Source: Monoplex corrugatus
Taxonomy: Eukaryota; Mollusca; Gastropoda; Littorinimorpha; Ranellidae
DNA: 64,000 bases
Direction of reading: 5' to 3'
Assembly: GCA_030674185.1 (NCBI GenBank)
Contig: CM060312.1
Coordinates: 835,169 to 899,168, forward strand
Positions 1 through 13,419 of the stretch are shown here, in pieces. Numbering within the stretch: position 1 is the stretch's first letter; each line of letters begins with the position of its first letter. The notes under the pieces were generated by a model. The model saw only the letters and a list, made by a program, of their open reading frames with translations. It did not search any database and had not been told where the DNA came from. The position numbers were made by a program, and so were the translations under genes.

Positions 1-3000
1 CACAGTACTACAACAACATCTGTGACACAGTACTACAACAACAACAGTCTGTGACACAGTACAACAACAACAGTCTGTGACACAGTACTACAACAACAAT
101 CTGTGACACAGTACAACAACAACAGTCTGTGACACAGTACTACAACAACAACAGTCTGTGATACAGTACTACACAACAACAGTCTGTGACACAGTACTAC
201 AACAACAACAGTCTGTGACACAGTACTACAACAACAACAGTCTGTGACACAGTTACTACAACAACAACAGTCTGTGACACAGTACTACAACAACAACAGT
301 CTGTGGGCACAGTTACTACAACAACAACAGTCTGTGACACAGTACTACAACAACAGTCTGTGACACAGTACTACAACAACAACAGTCTGTGACACAGTAC
401 TACAACAAAACAGTCTGTGACATAGTACTAACAACAACAACAGTCTGTGACACAGTACTACAACAAAAGTCTGTGACACAGTACTACAACAACAACAGTC
501 TGTGACACATTACTACAACAACAGTCTGTGACACAGTACTACAACAACAACAGTCTGTGACACAGTACTACAACAACAACAGTCTGTGACACAGTACTAC
601 AACAACAACAGTCTGTGCACAGTCTACAACAACAACAGTCTGTGACACAGTACTACAACAACAACAGTCTGTGGACACAGTACTACAACAACAACAGTCT
701 GTGACACAGTACTAAACAACACGACACAGTACCAACCTCTGTGACACAGTACTACAACAACAACAGTCTGTGACACAGTACTACAACAACAACATCTGTG
801 ACACAGTACTACAACAACAACAGTCTGTGACACAGTACTACAACAAACAGTCTGTGACACAGTACTACAACAACAACAGTCTGTGACACAGTACTACAAC
901 AACAACATCTGTGACACAGTACTACAACAACAACAGTCTGTGACCACAAGTCTGACATACAACAACAGTCTGTGACACAGTACTACAACAACAACATCTG
1001 TGACACAGTACTACAACAACAACAGTCTGTGACACAGTACTACAACAACAACATCTGTGACACAGTACTACAACAACATCTGTGACACAGTACTACAACA
1101 ACAACATCTGTGACACAGTACTACAACAACAAGTCTGTGACACAGTACTACAACAACACTCTGTGACACAGTACTACAACAACAGTCTGTGACACAGTAC
1201 TACAACACAACATCTGTGACACAGTACTACAACAACAGTCTGTGACACAGTACTACAACAACAACAGTCTGTGACACAGTACTACAACAACAGTCTGTGA
1301 CACAGTACTACAACAACAACAGTCTGTGACACAGTACTACAACAACAGTCTGTGACACAGTACTACAACAACAGTCTGTGACACAGTACTACAACAACAG
1401 TCTGTGACACAGTACTACAACAACAACAGTCTGTGACACAGTACTACAACAACACAGTCTGTGACACAGTACTACAACAACATCTGTGACACAGTACTAC
1501 AACAACACAGCTGTGACACAGTACTACAACAACAACATCTGTGACACAGTACTACAAACAACATCTGTGACACAGTACTACAACAACAACAGTCTGTGAC
1601 ACAGTACTACAACAACAACAGTCTGTGACACAGTACTACAACAACAGTCTGTGACACAGTACTACAACAACAACAGTCTGTGACACAGTACTACAACAAC
1701 AGTCTGTGACACAGTACTACAACATCAACAGTCTGTGACACAGTACTACAACAACAGTCTGTGACACAGTACTACAACAACACTCTGTGACACAGTACTA
1801 CAACAACAGTCTGTGACACAGTACTACAACAACAATCTGTGACACAGTACTACAACAACAACAGTCTGTGACGCAGTACTATAACAACAACAGTCTGTGA
1901 CACAGTACTACAACAACAGTCTGTGACACAGTATTACAACAACAACAGTCTGTGACACAGTACTACAACAACAACAGTCTGTGACACAGTACTACAACAA
2001 CAACAGTCTGTGACACAGTACTACAACAACAACAATCTGTGGCACAGTTCTACAACAACAACAGTCTGTGAGACAGTACTACAACAACAGTCTGTGACAC
2101 AGTACTACAACAACAACAGTCTGTGACACAGTACTACAACAACAACAGTCTGTGACACAGTACTACAACAACAACAATCTGTGAGGCAGTACTACAACAA
2201 CAACAGTCTGTGACACAGTACTACAACAACAACAGACTGTGACACACTACTACAACAACACTCTGTGACACAGTACTACAACAACACTCTGTGACACAGT
2301 ACTACAACAACAACAATCTGTGACACAGTACTACAACAACAGTCTGTGACACAGTACTACAACAACAACAGTCTGTGATACAGTACTACAACAGTCTGTG
2401 ACACAGTACTACAACAACAATCTGTGACACAGTACTACAACAACAGTCTGTGACACAGTATTACAACAACAACAGTCTGTGACAGTACTACAACAACAAC
2501 AGTCTGTGACACAGTACTACAACAACAACAGTCTGTGACACAGTACTACAACAACAACAATCTGTGGCACAGTTCTACAACAACAACAGTCTGTGAGACA
2601 GTACTACAACAACAATCTGTGACACAGTACTACAACAACACTCTGTGACACAGTACTACAACAACAACAATCTGTGACACAGTACTACAACAACAGTCTG
2701 TGACACAGTACTAAAACAACAACAGTCTGTGATACAGTACTACAACAGTCTGTGACACAGTACTACAACAACAATCTGTGACACAGTACTACAACTTACA
2801 GTCTGTGACACAGTACTACAACAACAGTCTGTGACACAGTACTACAACAACAGTCTGTGACACAGTACTACAACAACAACAGTCTGTGACACAGTACTAC
2901 AACAACAGTCTGTGACACAGTACTACAACAACACTCTGTGACACAGTACTACAACAACAGCCTGTGACACAGTACTACAACAACAACAGTCTGTGACACA

Positions 3001-6000
3001 GTACTACAACAACAACAATCTGTACACGTACTACAACAACAACAGTCTGTGACACAGTACTACAACAACACAGTCTGTGAACAGTACTACAACAACAACA
3101 CTCTGTGACACAGTACTACAACAACAGTCTGTGACACAGTACTACAACAACAATCTGTGACACAGTACTAAACAACAACAGTCTGTGACACAGTACTAAC
3201 AACAACAGTCTGTGACACAGTAATACAACAACACTCTGTGACACAGTACTACATCAACAACAGTCTGTGACACAGTACTACAACAACAACAGTCTGTGAC
3301 ACAGTACTACCAGAACAGTCTGTGACACAGTACTACAACAACAACAGTCTGTGACACAGTACTACAACAACAACAGTCTGTGACACAGTACTACAACAAC
3401 AACAGTCTGTGACACAGTACTACAACAACAGTCTGTGACACAGTACTACAACACAACAGTCTTCCGTAACAACAACAGTAATACTACAACAACAGTGTGT
3501 GACACAGTACTACACATAACAGTCTGTGACACAGTACTACAACAACAGTCTGTGACACAGTACTACAACAACACTCTGTGACACAGTACTACAACAACAG
3601 TCTTTGACACAGTACTACAACAACAGTCTTTGACACAGTACTACAACAACAACAATCTGTGAAACAGTACTACAACAACAGTCTGTGACACAGTACTACA
3701 ACAACAACAATCTGTGACACAGAACTACAACAAGAACAATCTGTGACACAGTATACAACAACAACAGTCTGTGACACAGTACTACAACAACAACAGTCTG
3801 TGACAGTACTACAACAACAACAGTCTGTGACACAGTACTACAACAACAACAGTCTGTGACACAGTAACTACAACAACAACATCTGTGACACAGTACTACA
3901 ACAACAACAGTCTGTGACACAGTACTACAACAAACTAACAATATGTAGGCAGCACTTACAACAACAACAGTCTGTGACACAGTACTACAACAACAACACT
4001 TTGTGACACAGTACTACAACAACAACAAGTCTGTGACACAGTACTACAACAACACAGTCTGTGACACAGTACTACAACAACAACATTTGTGACACAGTAA
4101 CTACAACAACAACAGTCTGTGACACAGTACTACAACAACACTCTGTGACACAGTACTACAACAACACATCTGTGAACAGTACTACAACAACAACAATCTG
4201 TGACACAGTACTACAAACAACAGTCTGTGACACAGTACTACAACAACAATCTGTGACACAGTACTACAACAACACAACAATCTGTGACACAGTACTACAA
4301 CAACACTCTGTGACACAGTACTACAACAACAACAATCTGTGACACATACTACAACAACAACAATCGTGACACAGTACTACAACAACAGTCTGTGACACAG
4401 TACTACAACACAACAGTCTGTGATACAGTACTACAACAACAGTCTGTGACAGAGTACTAAAACAAACAGTCTGTGACACAGTACTACAACAAACAGTCTG
4501 TGCACCAGTACTACAACAAACACTCTGTGACACAGTACTACAACAAAACAGTCTGTGACACAGTACTACAACAACAACAGTCTGTGACACAGTACTACAA
4601 CAACAACAGTCTGTGACACAGTACTACAACAACAACAATCTGTGACACAGTACTACAACAAACAGTCTGTGACACAGTACTACAACAACAACAGTCTGTG
4701 ATACAGTACTACAAACAACAGTCTGAGAGCACAGTACTACAACAACAACAGTCTGTGACACAGTACTACAACAACAACAATCTGTGACACAGTACTACAA
4801 CAACAACAGTCTGTGACACAGTACTACAACAACAACAATCTGTGCACAGTTCTACAAAACAAACAACAAGTCTGTGACACAGTACTACAACAACAGTCTG
4901 TGACACAGTACTACAACAACAACAGTCTGTGACACAGTACTACAACAACAGTCTGTGACACAGTACTACAACAACAACAGTCTGTGACACAGTACTACAA
5001 CAAAGTCTGTGACAGAGTACTACAACAACAACAGTCTGTGACACAGTACTAACAACAACAGTCTGTGACACAGTACTACAACAACAACATCTGTGACACA
5101 GTACTACAACAACAGTCTGTGACACAGAACTACAACAACAACAGTCTGTGACACATTACTACAACAACAGTCTGTGACACAGTACTACAACAACAACAGT
5201 CTGTGACACAGTACTACAACAACAACAGTCTGTGACACAGTACTACAACAACAACAATCTGTGGCACAGTTCTACAACAACAACAGTCTGTGACACAGTA
5301 CTACAACAACAACAGTCTGTGACACAGTACTACAACAACAACAGTCTGTGACACAGTACTACAACAACAGTCTGTGACACAGTACTACAACAACTCTGTG
5401 ACACAGTACTACAACAACAACATCTGTGACACAGTACTACAACAACAACATCTGTGACACAGTACTACAACAACAACAGTCTGTGACACAGAAACTCTAC
5501 AACTACAACAACAGTCTGTGACACAGTACTACAACAACAACAGTCTGTGACACAGTACTACAACAACAGTCTGTGACACAGTACTACAACAACCAGTCTG
5601 TGACACAGTACTACAACAACAACATCTGTGACACAGTACTACAACAACACATCTGTGACACAGTACTACAACAACATCTGTGACACAGTACTACAACAAC
5701 AACTCTGTGACACAGTACTACAACAACAGTCTGTGACACAGTACTACAACAACAGTCTGTGACACAGTACTACAACAACAACAGTCTGTGACACAGTACT
5801 ACACAACAACATCTGTGACACAGTACTACAACAACAACAGTCTGTGACACAGTACTACAACAACAACAGTCTGTGACACAGTACTACAACAACAGTCTGT
5901 GACACAGTACTACAACAACATCTGTGACACAGTACTACAACAACAGTCTGTGACACAGTACTACAACAACATCTGTGACACAGTACTACACAACTCTGTG

Positions 6001-7970
6001 ACACAGTACTACAACAACAACAGTCTGTGACACAGTACTACAACAACAACAGTCTGTGACACAGTACTACAACAACAACATCTGTGACACAGTACTACAA
6101 CAACAGTCTGTGACACAGTACTACAACAACAACATCTGTGACACAGTACTACAACAACATCTGTGACACAGTACTACAACAACAACAGTCTGTGACACAG
6201 TACTACAACAACAACAATCTGTGACACAGTACTCAACAACAACAGTCTGTGACACAGTACTACAACAACAACATCTGTGACACAGTACTACAACAACAAC
6301 ATCTGTGACACAGTACTAACAACAACAGTCTGTGACACAGTACTACAACAACACAGTCTGTGACACAGTACTACAACAACAACAGTCTGTGACACAGTAC
6401 TACAACAACAACAGTCTGTGACACAGTACTACAACAACAACAGTCTGTGACACAGTACTAAACAACAACATCTGTGACACAGTACTACAACAACAACAGT
6501 CTGTGACACAGTACTACAACAACAACAGTCTGTGACACAGTACTACAACAACAACAGTCTGTGACACAGTACTACAACAACAACAGTCTGTGACACAGTA
6601 CTACAACAACAACATCTGTGACACAGTACTACAACAACAACTGTGACACAGTACTACAACAACAACATCTGTGACACAGTACTACAACAACAGTCTGTGA
6701 CACAGTACTACAACAACAACAGTCTGTGACACAGTACTACAACAACAGTCTGTGACACAGTACTACAACAACACTCTGTGACACAGTACTACAACAACAG
6801 TTGTGACACAGTACTACAACAACAATCTGTGACACAGTACTACAACAACAACAGTCTGTGACACAGTACTACAAAACAGTCTGTGACACAGTACTACAAC
6901 AACATCTGTGACACAGTACTACAACAACACATCTGTGACACAGTACTACAACAACAACAGTCTGTGACACAGTACTACAACAACAACAATCTGTGACACA
7001 GTACTACAACAATAACAGTCTGTGACACAGTACTACAACAACAACAGTCTGTGATACAGTACTACAACAACAACACTCTGTGACACAGTACTACAACAAC
7101 AGTCTGTGACACAGTACTACAACAACAACAGTCTGTGATACAGTACTACAACAACACAGTCTGTGACACAGTACTACAACAACAACAGTCTGTGACACAG
7201 TACTACAACAACAATCTGTGACACAGTACTATAACAACAACAGTCTGTGACACAGTACTACAACAACAACAGTCTGTGACACAGTAACAACAACACTCTG
7301 TGACACAGTACTACAACAACAACAGTCTGTGACACAGTACTACAACAACAACAATCTGTGACACAGTACTACAACACCAACAGTCTGTGATACAGTACTA
7401 CAACAACAACAGTCTGTGACACAGTACTACAACAACAATCTGTGACACAGTACTACAACAACAACAGTCTGTGACACAGTACTACAACAACAACAGTCTG
7501 TGACACAGTACTACAACAACAGTCTGTGACACAGTACTACAACAACAACAGTCTGTGACACAGTACTACAACAACAACAGTCTGTGACACAGTATACAAC
7601 AACAGTCTGTGACACAGTACTACAACAACAGTCTGTGACACAGTACTATAACAACAACAGTCTGTGACACAGTACTACAACAACAACAGTCTGTGACACA
7701 GTACTACAACAACACTCTGTGACACAGTACTACAACAACAACAATCTGTGACACAGTACTACAAAAACAACAGTCTGTGACACAGTACTACAACAACAAC
7801 AATCTGTGACACAGTACTACAACAACAACAATCTGTGACACAGTACTACAACAACAGTGTGTGACACAGTACTACAACAACAACAGTCTGTGACACAGTA
7901 CTACAACAACAACAGTCTGTGACACAGTACTACAACAACAACAGTCTGTGACACAGTACTACAACAACAG
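1..7970. repeat. Minisatellite, ~27-30 bp unit, about 270 copies
   Basis: The unit reads roughly cagtctgtgacacagtac followed by tacaacaacaa. Unit length varies mainly through the number of CAA triplets (two to four), and there are many single-base insertions and deletions (for example taac, aaac, missing c). The array starts before the window edge and stops abruptly at about 7970, where unique sequence begins. No coding is proposed: the short ORFs here are frame accidents of the repeat and break every few units. The scatter of one-base indels is compatible with uncorrected long-read errors as well as with real divergence. Confidence 0.98.
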
Positions 7971-8524
7971 CTCGTGTCTTTTTCTCGAATTGACACAATT
8001 CGAAATGGACATGTAATTTCAAGCAACACTTCCTGTTTCACACTCTCACAGTACTTTCAGTACGTACAGTGGAACTAGCAATAGAACTGTCCCGTCCTTC
8101 ATTGTAGCAAGCTGCTGGACACAAAGACGTACATACATGGTTATGTACGTACACATATTTATTCAACCAACCTTTTTACGAAAGTAGACGTAACCAGGTC
8201 ATCAATAATAAACTGTTCATGATACGACCAGGAGAGATTGTGTACTACCTTCTGCCAATACACACCAGACCAATTATTCACAGCCTCGCCTGTAAGCCTG
8301 TCCCACGGCAACTGTTACTTCCCTCAGTCAGCACACGATCCAGTGTCAACTGGTGAACACTGAGTTACTAGGTACCCGTTTGTCAACCCGGATCATACCA
8401 CAATAATCAGGTCCTCACACTACTACACTACAACACCCACACTTCTTCTATCTTTTTTATTTCCTTCATTTTATTGACAGGAAAAAATAGGCCACGTTCG
8501 TGTCCGCTACGCCGAACACTGATC
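7971..8524. other. Unique sequence, no gene recognised
   Basis: This is non-repetitive AT-moderate sequence between the minisatellite and a TG microsatellite. I see no ORF of note, no LINE motif and no RNA gene. Confidence 0.6.
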
Positions 8525-8527
8525 GTG

Positions 8528-8575
<48 letters not shown>

Positions 8576-8593
8576 ATAGAAAGAAAGAAAGAG

Positions 8594-8624
<31 letters not shown>

Positions 8625-8690
8625 AAACGAAAAAGAAAAAAGAAGGGAGACAGAGACAGAGAGAGACAGAGAGACAGAGAGAGAAGAAAT
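8525..8690. repeat. Compound microsatellite (TG)n-(GAAA)n-(GAGACA)n
   Basis: An uninterrupted TG tract to about 8572 is followed by a strand-asymmetric purine tract of GAAA units, then GAGACA/GA units to about 8690. ORFs through it on both strands (VCVCV, ERKKERKK, HTHTHT) are low-complexity artefacts. Confidence 0.97.
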
Positions 8691-8811
8691 GTGCTTATGC
8701 CACCACCCTCGAATCTAAAACCGTGTTCCTGTTCTTGTTTTTTCAAACGCTTAGACCATTAGTTCACGACATCCCAGTAAACTAAAGTAAAATGAGACAA
8801 ATAGGTAATTT

Positions 8812-8879
8812 CATAATAATAATAATAATTGATAGTGCTGATAAATAAGTAAATAGATAATAATGATAACAACAACAAC

Positions 8880-8915
<36 letters not shown>
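8812..8915. repeat. (ATA)n/(AAC)n microsatellite
   Basis: ATA triplets, a GATAAT-rich middle and then AACAAC followed by a long ATAATA run, ending at about 8915. Confidence 0.95.
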
Positions 8916-8992
8916 TCCATTAGTATATCGCAAAGAGTCTGTGTCAATGTTTGCTCGTTGAGTTTTACATGAAGACAGGAGACTTAAAATGG

Positions 8993-8995
<3 letters not shown>

Positions 8996-9028
<33 letters not shown>
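8996..9028. repeat. (TG)n microsatellite
   Basis: Perfect GT/TG dinucleotide tract of about 32 bases. Confidence 0.95.
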
Positions 9029-9030
<2 letters not shown>

Positions 9031-9049
9031 AAATAAATTACATCCATCA

Positions 9050-9303
9050 AAGGGCACCAGCTCTGAAGAGCTAACCGCGGCCATCTAGCTAAGGGAGTAA
9101 ACCCTGACAGTAAATCCGGTGTGGGGCCCCTAAGGCGGTTGGATGGCAAACTTTTTCACTTTCCGGCAGCTCCTGCGGCCGCGTTGGCACCAAAACGTAA
9201 CAGCCCTGCTGTTCCTTTGGATCTGTCAGCGAGGTGGAGAGGGGGGACAAGTTGCATGGGCAACAGCCTGTCTTCCATATTACACTGCCCAGGCTTACAT
9301 ACA
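9050..9303 (+). mobile_element. LINE 5'UTR-like fragment
   Basis: The stretch contains gggagtaaaccctgacag, which is also found (reverse complement) in the 5' leader of the RTE-A copy near 10868-10900. Its second half (cctttgg, a gaggtggagaggggg-type tract, tgcatgggcaacagc, then tgtcttccatat) aligns by eye with the minus-strand segment at about 43450-43600. The three places therefore share a LINE leader module. No coding is visible. It is cut off on the right by a TG microsatellite. Confidence 0.6.
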
Positions 9304-9306
9304 TCC

Positions 9307-9307
<1 letters not shown>

Positions 9308-9400
<93 letters not shown>

Positions 9401-9402
9401 TA
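9308..9402. repeat. (GT)n-(GA)n microsatellite
   Basis: About 78 bases of GT followed by about 17 bases of GA. Confidence 0.97.
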
Positions 9403-9840
9403 GAGAGTGAGCCATGTCGATATACAAATGCAGTATCAACTGTCTTATATATAATTGATAGTGACTGTAAAGTCATGTACTTAGAACCTTTCTTTAAGAT
9501 GTAGACGTTTTGCATGTATTTTAAACTTTAAAGTCTGATACAAATGATCTTGCTTTGCTAATATGTTTATCATTAAATTTTGCTGAAAACGAATACAAAT
9601 AAATTTAAGGCAGTCAAACAAACAAAGAAACAAACAAACAAACAGCAACAACAACAACTGAAATCTAAAACTGTATAAATTATATGACTTTATATTGTTT
9701 AAAAACATACAACAGACAAGTAGATATGACGTATGTATATGAGTCTCACTCGATCCATTGTACATAAATCTTGTCCAGTATTGTCAATGATATTGTAATA
9801 ATGTTCACCAATCATTGTCTGTCTTTATTTTGTTTTGTCA
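9403..9840. other. AT-rich intergenic sequence, no gene recognised
   Basis: Contains a small CAAA-rich tract (about 9620-9650) and nothing else I can name. Confidence 0.55.
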
Positions 9841-11095
9841 AAAAATGAATTAAAAACGAGTTATATACATGTACAAAACAAAGCAGGGACTATAGAATTT
9901 CTTTGCACTTTGTTTCCAGCCAAGTTCCTTAGCTTCATTGCATCTATTCCTGATTTCCTTGTTTATCTTTTTGCATTCTTCTTCTTTTCCCTTAGCCTTC
10001 CTCAGTTCCTCCATCAAGCCTAAAATTTCTTTTGTCATCTAGTTCTTTTTTGCTTTTTTTTCACAAGCATTATTTATCGAGTTTCTTGGTCCATTGTTTC
10101 TTATTGCCCATTCAACAAATTTCTCTCCCCTTTCATTTTGTGTGCCAAGGCCATGAGGTCCAACTATGTCATGCACTCTCTCCTGTCCAACTTTAACATT
10201 AAAATCTCCCACTATCACTGTAATATCCTGTGATTTGCATTGTGCCTTGACCATCTCTAACACTTCATAGAAGCTATCAATTTCTTCTTGAGTATTTGCG
10301 GATATTGGTGCATATACATGTACTTGGATGGTGTTGATATCAAATGGCTTGCCATCCCAGCTTAACAAGCAAAACTCGGTCTGACACAGCCCAGTGTCCT
10401 TTGATAGACTTTGACTTGTCCCTTTCAATTATGATGCCTATTTGTCTTTCACGTGTGCTTCCACCAGAATACATAATTATATGCTTGATGTTATCATGCC
10501 TGCCCGCCTCCATCTCACTGCCCCTAGTCCTAAAACATTAACGTTAAGCCTTTCCATCTCCATCTTGACATTTTCCAAGTTTCCGCTTTGCAGCAATGTC
10601 CTTATTCCACGTTGCAATTTTGGTATTTTTCAATTTGATCGCAGTAGCTTGCTGACAGTCAGGCGTCACCTGCACAGCATGACGGTCCCTACCAGAGGAA
10701 GATGCTCCACAGGAGCCCTGTTTACGTCGTTTTCCTCCTTTTTTGTATTTTGGCTGGCCATGACAATCTTGGGAGTATACGATACGGGAAACCGTTGCCT
10801 TCCATCGGTTTTTGTACAGACTCTCCGCTAGCCTTTGTCGTTCCCACGACTGTCCACAAGGCAGTAGGGGTGATTTTCTGTCAGGGTTTACTCCCTTAGT
10901 ATCTCCCGAGATAACTACAAGGCAGTAGTGGGTTGTTTTTTTCTGTTAGGGTTTACTCTCTTAGCCTTGATTTCACCCGAGACACCCACAAGGCAGTGGT
11001 GCTAGTTACCCATAGCTGGGGGTCTGTTCATGGGCACCAGGGCATGTCCACACGCCGGTGGGCCTGCGTGCTGCACGTCTGAGGGCCAGGACTCC
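9841..11095 (-). mobile_element. RTE-type LINE (RTE-A), 5' portion only
   Basis: Read on the minus strand, this begins near 11095 with a leader containing two imperfect tandem modules (caaggcagtag at 10857 and 10918, caaggcagtgg at 10988), each with a taaaccct-acaga motif. The endonuclease start follows, then a linker. It stops near 9841, before any reverse transcriptase. The same family is recognisable elsewhere in the window by its C-terminal part and GAT tail (24264-24563, 25183-25279, 52188-52918, 59431-59723). On its left end it is simply broken off. On its right it abuts the 3' tail of another minus-strand LINE at 11102. Confidence 0.75.
9885..10763 (-). pseudogene. Broken AP-type endonuclease domain of RTE-A
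   Basis: The N-terminal endonuclease motif (I-A-T-W-N, then VRTL-like residues) lies around 10600-10630, interrupted by a frameshift. The open stretch 10039-10428 carries VHVYAPIS and VIVGDFNVKVGQE, the second being the Mg-binding/catalytic GDFN block of exonuclease-endonuclease-phosphatase domains in LINEs. It then jumps from the residues after RGEKFVEWA directly to a lysine-rich linker (MTKEILGLMEELRKAKGK, 9900-10038). The SDH active-site block and the end of the domain are therefore missing by internal deletion. Several frameshifts make it non-functional. The assignment rests on motif order and on similarity to the other LINE ORFs here. Confidence 0.8.
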
Positions 11096-11142
11096 TCTGA
11101 GGAAGGAAGGAATATTTTATTTAATGACTGTTCACGATAGTG

Positions 11143-11145
<3 letters not shown>

Positions 11146-11226
<81 letters not shown>
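11146..11226. repeat. (CA)n microsatellite
   Basis: About 76 bases of perfect CA, followed by an A/G-rich tract to about 11275. Confidence 0.97.
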
Positions 11227-11227
<1 letters not shown>

Positions 11228-11387
11228 CAAAAAAAAAGAAAAAGAAAGGGAAATGGAGAAAAAAAAAAGGAGGGATGGAGATGGGGTAGTAGGAGTTTGA
11301 ATGTAAGAAGGAGAACAATTGCAATTAATAATTCAGAACAATGAATTAACAGTTTCAAATAGTAACATACAACAATTGATTAACTCT

Positions 11388-12312
11388 TCATAACAATCTG
11401 CCAACAGGGGATCTGAGAATCAGCTGGACTACCGAAATGATATCATTATTTTTGTTGTAAAGGATATCTTTAGAGTCAGTACTTGAAAAATCGAGACTGT
11501 TATTTCTACATGTCGTAAATAAGATAGGACATTCAAAGAGCAGATGGTGGACTGATAATGCTTTTAAACTAATACATACATTTTGTGTGTATTTTGTTTT
11601 CCAAGAGTTAAGCCTTAGTTTGTATATCAAGGACGCTAGCTGTCTGGGGCAGTAAGGGTATCAGGCTTTGGGTATTGGAGAAAATGACATAAACTGATTC
11701 ATGAACTGATAGTCATATATTATTGAATGTTACGGTATTTGCATTATTGGATGCACCGTCTTTTGCTAATTTGTCTGAAACTTCATTACAATGAAGTTCA
11801 CAATGTGACAGAACCCAGCAAAAGTTCATACTAACACCGCTGGATGAAATACAATGTATCAAATGTTTGATCTCAAAGATAAGTCATTTCGTATTACATT
11901 TTCTGCTTGTTTCAAACTACGTAGCATGATTTAGAATCAACACAGAGTAGTTTATTGCAGACGTCGTATGAGAGGTTATTAATATAGTTGATTAAGAGCC
12001 GTCAATATCGCAAATAATTCTGATGTGAAAATAGAGAAGCCTTTACCTATGTAAAAAGATTGTTGTACCTTTAAGAGCCGTCAATATCGCAAATAATTCT
12101 GATGTGAAAATAGAGAAGCCTTTACCTATGTAAAAAGATTGTTGTACCTTTAAGGCGGGAAGGACGAATCCAGCTCCGCTATCAGCTGTATCTAAAACAG
12201 ACCCGTCTGTGAAAATTTTTTAGGTGATTAAAATAATATGTGGTTAAATGAGATTTGATTTCTGATAGTGTAATATTTATTTCTTCTGTTTTATTGAGAT
12301 TTATGTAGTCTA
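11388..12312 (-). pseudogene. RNase H domain and C-terminus of LINE-B
   Basis: Minus-strand reading gives TDGSV (the first RNase H aspartate block) near 12190, then SELFAILTAL, and a C-terminal WVLSHCELHCNEVSDKLAK near 11765-11825. That matches the SH-GxxGNExAD-LAK block ending the RNase H fold of LINE elements. A short ORF at 11388-11630 (HHLLFECPIL) is the usual tail after RNase H. Frameshifts and the 79-bp duplication at 11992-12154 inactivate it. Confidence 0.78.
11992..12154. repeat. Two-copy 79-bp tandem duplication inside the LINE-B RNase H region
   Basis: The block beginning ttaagagccgtcaatatcgc at 11992 is repeated exactly from 12071, with a stub of a third start at 12150. Copies appear identical, so the duplication is recent relative to decay of the element. 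Confidence 0.95.
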
Positions 12313-13419
12313 AAAACCAAAAACCTCCCAGCTGTTCTCCTATTTATCAACTTTTCCAAAGCTTTTGATTCGATCCACCAAGGAAAGATGAAGGAGATTC
12401 TAACTGCATATGGACTACCCAAGGAAACAGCAGACGCCATCATGATGCTGTATCAGAATACCCGCTGTATGGTTCGCTCCCCCGACGAAGACACAGACTT
12501 CTTCGACATCACTGCTGGAGTCCTTCAAGGAGATACGCTTGCCCCCTAATTTTCATCATCTGTCTCGATTATGTGCTGAGGAAAGCAGTGGATAAGAACA
12601 AAAAATTTGGCTTTACCCTCACAGAACAGAAGAGCAGACGCTACCCTGCGGTAAAGATAACAGATGCGGACTACTCTGATGACCTGGCTGTTCTCGTAGA
12701 CTTCCTAAAGGATGCAACGTCTCTCCTTCAAAGTGTCACAAAAACAGCAATGGAGATCGGGCTCCACCTCAATGTGAACAAAACAGAGTTCATCTGTCTG
12801 AACCAAGACGCATCAAAAGGTATGAGAAGTCTCAATGGAGATACGATCAAACAAGTTCAAGACTTTAAGTACCTTGGCAGCTACATTGACTCCACAGAAC
12901 AAGACGTCAACACCAGACTCGGAAATGCCTGGGGCACACTAAATCAACTGGACAAGATCTGGAAATCCAATCTACCATACAACCTGAAAAGGAACTTCTT
13001 CCGAACAGCAGTGGAGTCTGTTCTTACATATGGCTCAATCTCTTGGACCCTAACAACGACATTGGAGAGGAAGATTGATGGAGCATACACACGAATGCTG
13101 CGTGCAGCCCTGAACAAATCCTGGAGAGAACATCCAACTAACAAAGAGTTATATGGCAAGATCCCACCAATCAGTAAATCAATACGTCAACAAAGACTGC
13201 GCTTCGCGGGACGTAGCAGGTGTAACAAAAAAGAACTGGTGGGGGATGTTCTACTATGGAGACTCAGTCACGGCAAACAAAGACCAGGACGTCCAAAGAA
13301 GACCTTCATCGACCAACTGATCGATGATACGGGCTGTCAGTATGATGAACTACCTCATGCAACGTCTGACAGAGAAGGATGGAAGAAACGTGTCATGGAT
13401 CGACATGATGGTAATGATG
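12313..13419 (+). mobile_element. 5'-truncated RTE-like LINE inserted into LINE-B
   Basis: The insert starts inside the reverse transcriptase (FINFSKAFDSIHQGKM) and ends in a GATGGTAATGATGAT tail. It is flanked by the same 10 bases, atgtagtcta, at 12303-12312 and 13420-13429. The GAT-rich tail, plus orientation and direct repeat indicate target-primed reverse transcription. The host LINE-B reading on the minus strand resumes on either side, proving the order of events. Confidence 0.9.
12313..13419 (+). pseudogene. Reverse transcriptase C-terminal half of the inserted LINE
   Basis: After the first catalytic block (FINFSKAFDSIH) comes GVLQGDTLAP, then a one-base loss near 12548. The frame continues as the open stretch 12573-13511: ICLDYVLRKAVD-type residues, then the catalytic box as ITDADYSDDLAVL (YSDD instead of YADD). 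It goes on to NVNKTEFICL, FKYLGSYIDSTE, thumb residues RTAVESVLTYGSISWTL, and a C-terminal GRPKKTFIDQLIDDTGC module. The last 30 or so residues of the open stretch (after 13419) are antisense LINE-B sequence and not part of the protein. Truncated and frameshifted; dead copy. Confidence 0.9.

Noticed and set aside
1..7970. CRISPR-like alternation of repeats and spacers
   Set aside because: Whole units repeat head to tail without unique spacers, and the context is eukaryotic.
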